Source: Parietaria judaica (Eukaryota > Streptophyta > Magnoliopsida > Rosales > Urticaceae). Taken from it: a DNA stretch of 64,000 nucleotides. The notes beneath the pieces are model-generated. The model saw nothing but the letters and a program-made list of their open reading frames with translations. It made no database searches and had not been told where the DNA came from. The DNA is taken from NCBI GenBank assembly GCA_954871525.1, contig OX940868.1:28639056-28703055 (forward strand), read 5' to 3'. Made by a program: the position numbers and the translations under genes. This document shows positions 35,101-46,854 of this stretch, one piece after another (positions within the stretch are counted from its first letter, which is position 1; each line of letters begins with the position of its first letter).

Positions 35101-37802
35101 GCTTGACCGGAGTAGTGCCTGTTTTCTTGGCTTCCCTTCCAAATTTGAGGGTCTTGTAAGTAATGATATTTCAAATAGAAAAAAGAAAAAAAAAATCATT
35201 TCTATGTATACTTATAAATTCTTTCTATTTTATTTTTCAGAAACTTAAAAGGAAACAACTTTACGGGGTCCATCCCAGCTGGGCTAATTGAGAAATCCAA
35301 TAATGGTTCGCTGTTATTAAGGTGTATTTCTTTTTTTGTCGTCATAATTTTCAAACTATATATTAAACCCAAAATATTAACATTTTTTTTTATTTTTATA
35401 AAAATGTCACACTCAGTTTTGGAGAGAACGATACTGCAAGTAAGAAGAAGAAGAGTGTGAACATAGTGATACCGATCGCAGCTTCAGTGGGTGGCTTGGT
35501 CTTCATTTTGATAATAGGGGCAATCATTTTTGTATGCCTTAGGAAGAAAAAGAAACAAGGTACTCAAATTATGCGCACACTTGACTAGTTTGACTTTGAC
35601 TTAGGTGTGAAAATGTTGTCCTCAAACTCCGATTTAGTTCCCACTTAAAAACCGGGTCCTCGGTCGAAACTATTAGTTTATAAAACGTGAAAAAACCTAG
35701 GCCGGTGCCCGGTTAATTATTTTTACTTATTGACTTAATAAATTTATTTGGTAAATTAAGGTTCATTCTTTTAGTTTGGCAAATTTTAGTTGTTAATTTG
35801 ATATTTATTTCAGTTTCAAATTTGAATCTATTAAATTATAATGATTTTTTTTATTTGGACACGTTTTAATATCTATAAAATGATTTGGATTATTTTTTAT
35901 TTCGTCAGTTTTTATAAAAAAAATAGAACCCTATTCTTTTACAACGAAATAAGAATTAAACTTAAAACCGGGCCAACCACTACTGGAAGAAAAGGAAAAA
36001 AAAAACATTTTATAGGCTTAGGTTATCGTATTATCATATCTTGATCGATTCGAGGTTTAAATTTGTTTTTATTAAAGGTGTAAGTATGATAACTGCGGAG
36101 ACTCCGGTGGGATCAACAATTGAAAGCGAGTCCAGAAATCGCCAATTCACGTACTCAGATATCATAAAAATGACAAACAACTTTGAAAGGATCCTGGGAA
36201 AAGGCGGTTTTGGAACCGTGTACTACGGTTTCATAAACGAGAGCGCAACCCCAGTTGCTGTCAAGATGCTTTCAGCTTCTTCAGCTCAAGGAATGCAGGA
36301 ATTTCAAGCAGAGGCATGTTCTTTCTTTTATGCCATTTTTACTTTATATTTCATAGTTCAAATCAATGTTGGTGTTTTAAATTTCTATGCCGTTGAATAT
36401 ACTTTCTTGTCGTTTTTGGCGTTTATATCAATTCTAATTAAAATATCTTTTATATATCACTTATATATATATATATAAATATATATATACTCCCTTTATA
36501 ATTAATTTTTATAATAATATTGTGCAGGTTAAACTTCTTCTCCGAGTCCACCACAGAAACTTGACAAGCCTTGTTGGGTATTGCCAGGAAGGAACAAACA
36601 AAGCTCTTGTTTATGAATACATGGCCAATGGAGATCTACACTCTAATCTTTCAGGTTATTATTAATTAACTATCATGTAATACAAAAATGTTCTAATCAA
36701 ATTTAGAAAATCATTTCAGAGACCAATTAATTAAAAATAATTAATTGGATTTTTCTGTTCAGCTAAGAGCGAAAGGGTTTTGAGCTGGGAAGGTAGACTA
36801 CAAATAGCTATTGACTCTGCACAAGGTGAGTCCAATATTAAATTTTCACTTATTATAAATACTTTTTTCTGTTTTGATTAAAGAATATAATCGGCAATAT
36901 TATTGAAATGTAGGATTGGAATATTTGCATAATGGTTGCAGACCACCAATTGTACATAGAGATGTGAAGACTACAAATATCTTGCTCACAGAGAATTTTC
37001 AAGCCAAGCTCGCTGATTTTGGTCTCTCGAGAATCTTTCCAACTGACGAAGGTACTCATGTATCTACAATCGTCGCTGGCACACCCGGATACCTTGATCC
37101 CGAGTACGCATACTATCTCTATTTGAAGAAGAAAAAAACTATATACGTTGTTAAGCTTTTTATTATGAATATTTTATGTGGGATCCGCTTAACATGCCTA
37201 CTCGAGATGGGTAGCTTCTTTTGCTCACTCGTATTAATTATATATGTAACGTGTAACGCGGTTTCATATCATTATAACTAACTAACTCGAACGAAGGAAT
37301 TCATGACCTTTCTAAACCTTATAACTAAGTAATTTTATAGCTTTCTGATGTGGAATTCTAATATTTTTAATATATCTTGTTAAACTGCAGGTACTATTTG
37401 ACAAACAGGCTAAATGAGAAAAGCGACGTGTATAGCTTTGGGGTCGTTTTGCTAGAGATAATCACAAGTAAACCGGCGATTTTGGGCACAAGCCATGAGA
37501 GGACTCGCCTAAGCCAATGGGTGAGTTCCATTGTGGAGAATGGCGATATCAAAAGCATTGTTGATCCGAGGCTGAACGGGGACTTCGAGGTTCACTCGGT
37601 TTGGAAAGCCGTTGAGATTGCCACAGCTTGCGTGTTTGATTCGCCCGCTCGGAGGCCAAACATGAAACAAGTGGTGAGTGAGCTGAACGAGTGTTTGGCC
37701 ACGGAGCAAGCTCGGAGTAACACTAATAGCCGAGCCATGGATTCGGCGAACTCTCTCCACTCTATGAGTATGCAAGATGACCTAACTCCAAGGGCGAGAT
37801 AG
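32126..37802 (+). CDS. Gene C: malectin-like LRR receptor-like Ser/Thr kinase
   Basis: Exons: 32126-32228, 32342-32882, 33832-34310, 34694-34832, 34929-35000, 35084-35155, 35241-35321, 35417-35559, 36078-36313, 36528-36654, 36763-36825, 36914-37103 and 37391-37802; 885 residues, phases consistent. Order: signal peptide ending near LVNAQ, malectin-like domain, NWNGDPC cap, three LRRs, membrane span ([22 protein letters not shown] with a basic stop-transfer), kinase with GKGGFG, AVKM lysine, [11 protein letters not shown] and [10 protein letters not shown]. Two introns need GC donors: the first (acag|gcaatt at 32229) and the one after FQAE (gag|gcatgt at 36314). Without them the frame would stop early. 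The pre-membrane segment lacks the Cys pair that genes D to F carry. The start could also be the second ATG at 32135. Confidence 0.88.
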
Positions 37803-37971
37803 AGACTTTGGGACTTCTGATCTTCTTTGTGATGCTATTTTCCTTTGCCATTTAAAATTCTCGAGAGAATTCTTTCTGTATAACAAAATAACTGTATGTT
37901 TTACAATTTTAAGCATCGTGAATTTGAAATTTCTACAAATCATGAACTATATATTCTTGTAATATAATTTA

Positions 37972-38443
37972 GGGTTAATGACGGCGAAAATACTTAAAGT
38001 TTGGTCAAAGAACCCCTCGTGTATCCAAAGTTTAAAAGTGGTGGTAAAAATACCCAAAGTTAAATTTGAGGAGTTGACCACTCCATTCTCGTAACGCTGT
38101 TAACTTACCCGTTAACTCTAGCAATGGGGACAAATGTAGGTAGCTGACATATCAATTTTTTCCACATGGACGAGCCCATGTATCCCTCGTTTACGACAAA
38201 ACAATTAATTAAACCCTTGATTACTACTATTTAATACAACTAATTGAAACCCCCTAATGATTACACTTAACAAACAGATTTGTCCACGTGGCTAGAGTTA
38301 ACGGGTAAATTAATTACTCTACGAGAATGGAGTGGTCAACTCCTCAAATATGCGATTTTGGGTATTTTTGCCACCATTTTTAAACTTTGGGTACACGAGG
38401 AGTTCTTTGAGCAAACTTTTGGTATTTTTGCCGTCATTAACCC
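37972..38443. mobile_element. Fold-back Mutator-like MITE, 472 bp, 9-bp TSD
   Basis: GGGTTAATGACGGCGAAAAT at the left mirrors the right end. It is flanked by perfect 9-bp repeats tataattta at 37963-37971 and 38444-38452. The arms pair through most of the element (gagttgaccactccattctcg against cgagaatggagtggtcaactc). It sits 170 bases after the gene C stop codon, so it may lie in the 3' untranslated region. Confidence 0.85.
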
Positions 38444-38829
38444 TATAATTTATTACCAGCACAAGTACGATAAGTACCTATTTTTTGCTTAGCCGAAAAA
38501 AGTACCAAACTACCATAGTTTTATATAGAGCTCTCAAAAAAAGTATTATCTTATTATCTTATCGAGATGGATCATTTTTTACACTAACCCAAGTCGAGAT
38601 CGGAAAAAATTATTATCTTAGAGAGATTATTAATTTACAGAGGTTTTACTGTACAAGAATATATAACAAGGGTATAACAACTCCTTGACGGGTCCATGAG
38701 TACCCGTGGGCCAATACCTCGCGGCCCATAACGCCACACAAAAAGCATGGGTTGTGGGAATGACATGTTAAAGTAATTGCCACAATAGCCCTTTGTTTAG
38801 AGATTTATGTGTAATGAATATATTCAAAA

Positions 38830-39282
38830 GGGTTAATGACGGCGAAAATACTCAAAGTTTAGTCAAAGAACTCTTCGTGTACTCAAAGTCTAAAAGTGGT
38901 GGCAAAAGTATCCATAGTCACGTTTGGGGCGTTGACTACTCCATTCTCATAACGCATTTAACTTACCCGTTAATTCTGGTCACGTGGACAAACGTGGGTT
39001 GCTAACATAGCAATTTTTTGCCGCGTGGACGAGCCCGCATCATCCTCGATTACGACAAATCAACGAATTAAACCCCTAATTGGGCTCGTCCACGTGGCCA
39101 AAAAATGTTATGTCCAATAACCACGTTTGTCCACGTGGCCAGAGGATAAGTTAACTGCGTTACGAGAATGGAGTGGTCAACGTCTCAAATAAAACTTTGG
39201 ATACTTTTGACACTATTCTTAAATTTTAAGTACAAAAAGAGTTCTTTAACCAAACTTTATATATTTTTGCCGTCGTTAACCC
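38830..39282. mobile_element. Second fold-back element of the same family
   Basis: The ends gggttaatgacggcgaaaat and (reversed) gggttaacgacggcaaaaat, and the internal actccattctc/gagaatggagt arms, match the 37972 copy but are more diverged. The flanks tattcaaaa and ccgtatata do not form a clean duplication, so it is older or has a rearranged edge. Confidence 0.75.
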
Positions 39283-39453
39283 CCGTATATAAATAGATGT
39301 ACAAGTTAAAGAACTATATATTCTCATTTCCCAGCGCCAGTTTGCTGAGTATCGTGCACAGTTGTTAAACTATATAATAATAATAGAACTTGCAAATTAA
39401 ACAAAGTCAAATACTACTATTAGCTAGTAAACGCATCACACAGAAAACGAAGC

Positions 39454-39456
<3 letters not shown>

Positions 39457-39514
<58 letters not shown>
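39457..39514. repeat. (AT)n microsatellite
   Basis: 58 bases of uninterrupted AT dinucleotide between genes C and D. Confidence 0.95.
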
Positions 39515-39517
<3 letters not shown>

Positions 39518-40680
39518 TTTACTTGGAATGAGATGACAGGAGGTCACATTGACTTGGAATGAACGTAGGTAAGAAGATTCGGGTTTCTATTTAATTATGA
39601 ACCTAAATCGGTAAATCATTATCGCTCTATTCATTTAATAAGGAATACACATTTTTTTATTATCTATAAGACTAAATATGCAAAGACTATAAATTTTGAC
39701 TAATTGAAGCGGCATGAGTTTAAAGTATAATAAAAATATAAAAATAAAATGATAAAGTATTCAAAGTCGACAAAATAGAGGCGACACATCCATCAAATGT
39801 CTTTTTATAAACTTTGGTCTGATCCCACGTGGTACGAAGAATGTTAGACAAAAATGAGACGATATATAATTAGTCAATTTGATGCTACGTGACATTCAAT
39901 CTACGTCTAAAAAAAAAAAACAAATTGTCAATCTTGAGTACTTCTATTGCTATTTTTTTTTTACTTTGAAATCATGCTCCCTCATTCAATCAAAGTTTGA
40001 GTAGTTATGCCACCGGCCAGTCTCCCTCATATATATATATATATATATGCGCCATGCTACACGCTGTTACGTATTGTACTGCGATCTATACATTCACTTT
40101 GTTAATCTTACAGCCAACTATGCCATAGGTTCAGCATCAAGAAGATTGACTAATATGTACTACCACTTGTGTATATATAGTTATATACTTGTTAATTCAA
40201 ACAAAGTGTTTTTTTTTTTTTTTTTACAAACGAGTCACGGTTACGTGGATATTACATAAATCATATCTTTTATTTATTTATTAATTATTTCTTAGACCAA
40301 AATCTTCAAGTGAGAACACAATCATTATAATATATTCTCGTCGGACTTAAGATAGTGTTGCTAGAAATATTCTTGTAAAGGAGTGGCCAAGAAAATAACC
40401 CAAATTATAAGGAAAATGACTTTCACAATTATCACAAATTTTCAAACTGTTCTTCCAAGTTTTATAATTCTGAAAATGATTTTTTCAGGACAGTTTTTGT
40501 CCAAAACTCGGGATAATATTAGTCTGAATATTGTAAAAAATTGTCCTGAAACGATGATTTTCAAAATTATGAAATTTGGTGAATTAATAATTGAGAATTA
40601 GTAGTAAATTGAGAGTCATATAGATACAGTTTTGTCAACTTTCCGTGAGCACGAAGACTTGCGATAGATCATATATGATA

Positions 40681-40784
40681 AGTCAAGTTGGCAATTTGCA
40701 AGACTCTGCCAGAAAGTCAAACGCTTAAGTTATTCGTAATGTTCAATATTCGACATCTAATTATGAACATGCTGATTATTGACC
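40681..40784 (+). promoter_or_regulatory. W-box-like cores directly upstream of gene D
   Basis: agtcaa at 40681, agtcaa at 40714 and ttgacc at 40779 lie 65-170 bases before the start codon, close enough for a proximal promoter. The WRKY link is inferred from the TTGAC core and from family precedent. No certain TATA box was identified. Confidence 0.4.
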
Positions 40785-40849
40785 AATCTTGCATTGCATT
40801 CAAGGATCAAAACAAGTATTTTGTAGAGTTTAGCTAAATTTGAAAGACA

Positions 40850-42667
40850 ATGGCAAACAAGAGCGTGTCAGAACGAAGCCCAATGCTTTGGTGTCTCGTT
40901 TGTTTCACTCTCGTTGTCGTTCGCTCTCAGGATACTGGTCAATCAGGTATGTGCTTAAGGCCGGTATGCCCGGCCTTGACTAGCTTTTCCGGTAATTAGC
41001 CACGTCCTTATATGCATGATCTAAAATTATCACTGCTATGGTAATTTCGTCTCTAACAGCTTATCAATAAATTCTTCGATTCTAGAGGAACACCGCAGTA
41101 ACATGAACGGCCTATGAGATTAATAAAAAAACATATAAAGAGTTGAGCAAGATAGATTATATAAGAATGCCTGTATATGCGCTGCAGGATTTATCAGCAT
41201 AGACTGTGGTCGCCTCCCGAAAAATGCAACCTACTCGGAGCCTCAGACAGGCATAAGGTACGTCTCCGATGCAGCGTTCGTTGACGGCGGGGAGAGCAAT
41301 ATGATCGCACCCCCATACAAAGACGAGCTGCAAGAGCAAGTGGCTTACCTCAGAGCCTTCCCTGAAGGAATCCGAAACTGCTACCAGATAAACGTGACGA
41401 GGAACACGAGGTACACGATCCGAGCAGTGTTTGTGTACGGAAACTACGACGGCTTATTGAAGGCGCCGGAATTCGATCTCTACTATGGTGTGAACCGTTG
41501 GGACACTGTGGTGTTCGCCAACATGGGGGCGAGCACCCTGAAGGAGGTGGTGCATATTCCGGTGGAGGATTTCGTTCACGTGTGTTTGGTCAACACCGGC
41601 TTAGGGACGCCTTTTATTTCGGCTTTGGAACTGAGACCTCTAAGGAACATCTCTTACGTGACTCCATCAGGCTCACTCGCTCTCTCCTTCCGAGCTGACG
41701 TCGGTGGGACACTCAATGGATCTTCATACAGGTCAGTCAAATGTGTTCTTTAAGGAAATTATTGTACGAAATACCCGTCTAATTAGCTACATCCTTTGTG
41801 TGTAATAAAATTGGTAGTTTTAAAAAGGTTTGTACAAAATGATCTCGTACTTCGTGAATAAACTCAAATTTAATAAGTCACCACTGTCTACACAGACTAA
41901 TTTAACAAATTAAATATTTGAACTTATATTCCCGAGAATAAAAATTCAAGCTCAAATACATTCAAGAATTGGAAAAAATGTTTACCCAAAAAAAATTCAC
42001 TACCACTTATTCTAAATCAATAAGGCCTTGTCTTTGAAAAATCTTAAAATCCTACTGATTTTTTTAATATAAATAATACTAGTTAAAAAAAAGTATAGGT
42101 AAGACAGTTGAAAAAATTAGTAAGTATGATTTAATAATTAATTCTACTTTTATTTTGGGGTCAAGGGCTTAAAATAGAAATTAATAATTTAAAATTGACT
42201 TTTCCAATCTTTGTAGAGGAATATGGCGTATAAGCTAGTTAAACTGTTCCTTCAACAAAAAAACAAAAAAACTGTTTAAACTGTTTCTCAAGTTATTCAC
42301 CGATTGAATTAACTATAAATTAATGACATGTTTATATTAATTAATGGGGAAAATTAATTTCCCATGTATAAAAAAAATCTTGAACCGGAATATAAATTTT
42401 TAGGGCTCTTTAGGGTGATAGCCAAACATGTTTAGTAAAACAGCTAAACTTTGGTTAATTTTGTAAACTAGTCAATTAACATGAGGTGGCATATTTATAA
42501 CAATTTTTATTCCTGGAATACCCTTTAATTAATCATTTTTATTATTATTTTGATAATTACTCAACAACGAATCAACTTAAATTAACAACGAATCAACGTA
42601 AATTAACAATAAAAAATCATATTAAAATTTAAATAAAATAATCCAAATATTTTAAATACAAAAAATA

Positions 42668-42698
<31 letters not shown>

Positions 42699-45600
42699 CC
42701 CCCCCCCCCCCCCCCCCCCCTCCCTTTCCCTTAAGACCACCGAAGCTTTGCCGTCGATCGTCGTGGCCTCGGTGTTTCCGAGCGTGCAACCCCTCGGAGT
42801 ACTTGTTGGCGAGGCACGACCAGACAGTCTCCATAACCGCACGACACGTGAAATTGTTCTTGTCCACGATCGCCCGAACCTCGGGATTGGCCTCGCCGAA
42901 CCCGTGGTCCAAAAATATCAATCCATTATCTGCCATTAACACAAAACACCAACAACACAAAAAAATAAAAAAAACTCAAAACACACCAAAGCACACAACT
43001 TTGTCACGGGAATAAAACTAGTTGGGTCGAAGAAATATAGGACCGGTGGTTTCGGCGACGGAGCCAGCGTGAGACGACGGCGAGGCTCTGATTCGGAAGA
43101 GGATTTGGTTGGGTTTGAATTTGAGTTGAGTTGAGAAGAAAGCGGGTGGCTTGGCGTTGTTTGGCAGCGATTGTGGCGTGGTGGTTCGGAGCGAGGCTGT
43201 TTCCGGCGAGACCGCCGCCTTAGCAGGCCTGCATATTGGCAGTGGCGAGAAGGTGATGCGAGAGAGAGATTCAAATTTTGTAATTAATTCCGAAATTTGT
43301 GCTCATTAGTTACAGCTTGATTTGTGCTGAAAATTTAATTTCATTTTTAATTAAGTACCAAAATTATAAGTAAAATGATTAATTAAAGGGTATTACATGG
43401 ATAACAAATATTATTAAAATACCACCTTATGTAATTGGCTAGTTTACAAAATTAACCAAATTTTGGCTAATTTGCTAATCTTATGTTTCAATTTTGTTAT
43501 TTGGAGCAATTTCTCAAATCGATTAACAACTAGTTATTCTATATAATTTGTTTCGGTTAATATTTTTGCGACTAGAGCCACTATAAAATCCATTAAAATA
43601 AAAACTACAAAATCTGGAATAAAAAATTTATGCTGTAAAAAAACAAACACTAACAAGTAACTCATGACTCATGCTATAAAGTGATTAGTGAATCTTTGCA
43701 TCCTAGCAAACCAATATACTTTTGTTCGATAAATTTATTTATTCCGATTTGTTTAAGCCTTTGTTTATCTATGTATAATTACTATTCATTAATTTGCTGA
43801 AATTTTAGGTACCCTTACGACGCTTTCGATCGCATGTGGGTGTCATACAACAGCTTGCAGTGGACTCGGGTAGAGACCGACGACGACGTGTACCCTGGCA
43901 AGAACTACCAGCCTCCGGAAATTATCATGAACACGGCCTGCATCCCGAAAGACGAAGATGCTCCAATAGTATTTGGATGGACCGACCCGAATCCGAGAAC
44001 TGTGTACTACGTCTATATGTACTTCGCCGAGCTCGTCAAGCTCAGCGCCAATGAGTCTAGAGGGTTCAACATCTTGTGGAACTCTGAGCTCTTATATGGC
44101 CCTCTTTACCCTTTGTACTTGAACCAAACCACTATTTTCACCCCGACGGGATTGACCGGAGGTAACTTCACCTTCGCGCTCTTCAAGCTTGAGAACTCCA
44201 CTCTGCCGCCGATCTTTAACGCCATTGAAGTCTATACGTTGGTTGACTTATCGCAGTCGGAGACGGACCAAAATGACAGTAATTTATCTTTTCCTTCCTC
44301 TGGTTTCCGGTTTTGTTTTTTCCCCCTGTATTATATCAAGTGCTTTTATGTATGAGCTGTAAATGGCGTCGATTTTTTTTTTTGTTAGTGCGCGGGATAA
44401 CGAAGATTAAATCTGTTTACGGATTGAAGAGAAACTGGGAAGCAGATCCGTGCCTTCCGAAGGACTTCTTGTGGAGTGGTGTAAATTGCAGCTATGACGA
44501 GGGGCTTGATCCTCCAAGAATCACATCTTTGTTCGTAAACTAAGTTTTAATTTCTAATAAACAACGTACCTAATTTTGTACTTTTTCGCTTATGATATGC
44601 GGGATTTTCAGGAATTTATCATCAAGCAGATTGACTGGTGAGATAAATTCGTACATTTCGAACCTCACTTTGATTGAAGTCTTGTAAGTTTTTTTTTTTC
44701 ATATACATCTATTATTTATATTACTATTTTTCTCGTTTCTTGCTTTGTGTTTCTTTGGTTTCCTTCTTTTTCTAAAGTAATATTTTCATAGAATATATAT
44801 ATATTTTTTTATCATTTTAGGGACTTGTCAAATAATAGCTTGACTGGATCAGTCCCTGATTTTCTATCTCAATTGCCAAACTTAAGGGTTCTGTAAGTTT
44901 ACTTCAAAACAGAGCTTCTTCCTTCAATTTCTTCATATTTTATTATTTATTTATTTATCTTTATAATTCCAGAAACTTGGAAAGAAACAAGCTCACAGGT
45001 TCAATTCCAGCCGAACTAGTTAAATTATCAGAAAGCGGTTTACTTTTACTAAGGTATTCATAGAAATTTTTGTTTGCTGATCAATCATTTTGAAAATTAC
45101 TATGAATAACAAAGTTTTAACATATTTCGAACCGGTTGCACTTGTTCTAGTGTCGGGGAGAATGCTAATATAACTTGTTCGTCGCTAATTCCTTGCGGAA
45201 ACGCGCAAGAGGATGATCAGAAGAAGGAAAAGAAGAGTAATATTATTCCAATAGCTGCTTCAGCCGGTGGTTCTGTTGTCCTGTTGTTGATAGCGGCGGT
45301 TGCCATTTTTGCTGTCCTAAAGCGGAGAAACGGTACGGCACTTCATCACTCATATTTTGTATTTGAATCTCATACATTGAATACTAAGAATCGAATCACA
45401 AAACTGATGAACCAGCGCGATCCTGGGACGGAAATGATCCTCTCGCAACCAAGAAAATGCAGTACGCATACGCTGACATAGTGAGGATTACGAGGAACTT
45501 CGAGAAAGTTTTGGGAAAAGGTGGATTTGGAACGGTTTATCACGGCTTGATAGACGGAAACACTCAAGTGGCTGTGAAAGTGCTCGCTCCTCCACAAGCA

Positions 45601-46854
45601 GATCAGAGCAGTCAACAATCTCAAACAGGGAAAGAAGACAGCACGCAGTCGTTTCACCATCAGCAATTCCAAACCGAGGTATCACGATGATGCATAGATG
45701 TACCGCGTTTTTTTTTTGTCCGGTGGAATTAGAACATATAGAATCCAGATTTCCCATTGAATTGCATTCTCCAGGTTATGCTTCTTATGCGGGTTCATCA
45801 CGGAAATCTGACTAGCCTCGTTGGATATTGCAACGAAGTAGATAAGAAGGCACTTATCTATGAGTACATGGCCAACGGAGATCTTGATTCGCACATATTC
45901 GGTTTGTTTTCCACACTTCTCTTTAACAATATTTTTGTCAACAAAAACCTCTCTGCTTTGCATATTATTCATGACATGTATTTCAATGCAGGTGACAATA
46001 ATGGAACTGTCTTAAGCTGGGACTGTAGACTTCAAATTGCTATAGATTCTGCACAAGGTTAGTATGCGTAATTAGCGACCCGACTCGAATAAGAGACGAA
46101 TTCTATCGAATACTTATAAGATTATCGCTGCAAAAATACAGGGTTGGAGTATCTGCACATTGGCTGTAAGCCACAGATAGTTCATAGAGATGTGAAGAGC
46201 ACGAACATCTTATTAAACGATCGTTTTCAAGCCAAAATTGCCGATTTCGGGTTATCAAAAGCTTTTGCCGACGAGTACGCCACACACATCTTAACAAAAG
46301 TTGCTGGAACGCGTGGATACCTTGATCCCGAGTAATTTCTTTAATTATCCTTATCCTTATCCAAATCAATCAATTTTAAATTTAATAGTAAACCGAACTA
46401 CAAGACTCAGGTGTGAGAGACTTGTTTCGGCAGGTACTATTCAACAGGAAGGCTGACTGAGAAGAGCGACGTCTACAGCTTCGGCATTGTCCTCGTAGAG
46501 ATAATAACAGGACGCCCTGCCATAAGCAGAGACGCTGAGAGGTCTAGCGTGATTCAGTGGGTGAATTCCATGCTCTCCAAAGGTGATATTAAGAGTGTCA
46601 TCGAGCCAAAGTTGCGGGGAGAGTTTGATACTAATTCGGTTTGGAAAGCCGTGGAATTGGCCCTGGCGTGTGCGTCTCGAGAGCCGGCAAATAGGCCGAC
46701 GATGAGTCAGGTTGTGACGGAACTGAAGGAGTGTTTGGCTGCTGAATTAACTCGGAGGAACAGTAATAGTCGTCTGGCTGCATCGCCGATAAACGACTCA
46801 ATTCAGTTGTTATCTGTGAATATGACTTCTGGACTCGGTCCCTCAGTGAGATAG
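40850..46854 (+). CDS. Gene D: malectin-like LRR receptor-like Ser/Thr kinase
   Basis: Exons: 40850-40946, 41188-41731, 43809-44278, 44389-44530, 44612-44683, 44821-44892, 44973-45053, 45151-45332, 45416-45678, 45775-45901, 45992-46057, 46142-46331 and 46434-46854; 908 residues, phases consistent. Order: signal peptide ending near VVVRSQ, malectin-like domain ([11 protein letters not shown]), NWEADPC cap, three LRRs ([26 protein letters not shown]), a Cys pair (CSSLIPC), membrane span ([26 protein letters not shown]), kinase with GKGGFG, AVKV lysine, [11 protein letters not shown] and [10 protein letters not shown] (Arg where most paralogues have Pro). After the AVKV strand there is a Gln/Ser-rich insert of about 17 residues, also found in gene B. 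The malectin intron is 2.1 kb because of a transposon. The LRR-entry intron uses an unusual GTTCGT donor. Confidence 0.9.
42403..43515. mobile_element. Mutator-like (Pack-type) element in intron 2 of gene D
   Basis: Left gggctctttagggtgatagc and right (reversed) gagaaattgctccaaataac start terminal inverted repeats that become strong inward: ttggttaattttgtaaacta, then gtcaattaacatgaggtgg, against the mirrored ttggttaattttgtaaacta, then gccaattacataaggtggt. Same family as 2276-3393. The flanking 9-mers (aaattttta and aaatcgatt) match only partly. The core (42725-43260) is GC-richer and gene-like, with an open minus-strand frame (about 42725-42939) containing [20 protein letters not shown], which I do not recognise. 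Confidence 0.65.
42671..42720. repeat. (CT)n followed by a 23-base C run
   Basis: A CT repeat (42671-42697) passes directly into an uninterrupted C tract (42698-42720) inside the intronic element. Such a tract is prone to sequencing and assembly error, so its length should be treated as approximate. Confidence 0.9.

Larger units (their letters stand above)
37803..40849. other. Intergenic stretch between genes C and D
   Basis: It contains two fold-back elements of one family (37972-38443 and 38830-39282), a long (AT)n microsatellite (39457-39514), T runs near 40208 and a W-box-like group just before gene D. No gene is seen. The short open frames in the elements are palindrome by-products. Confidence 0.55.
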
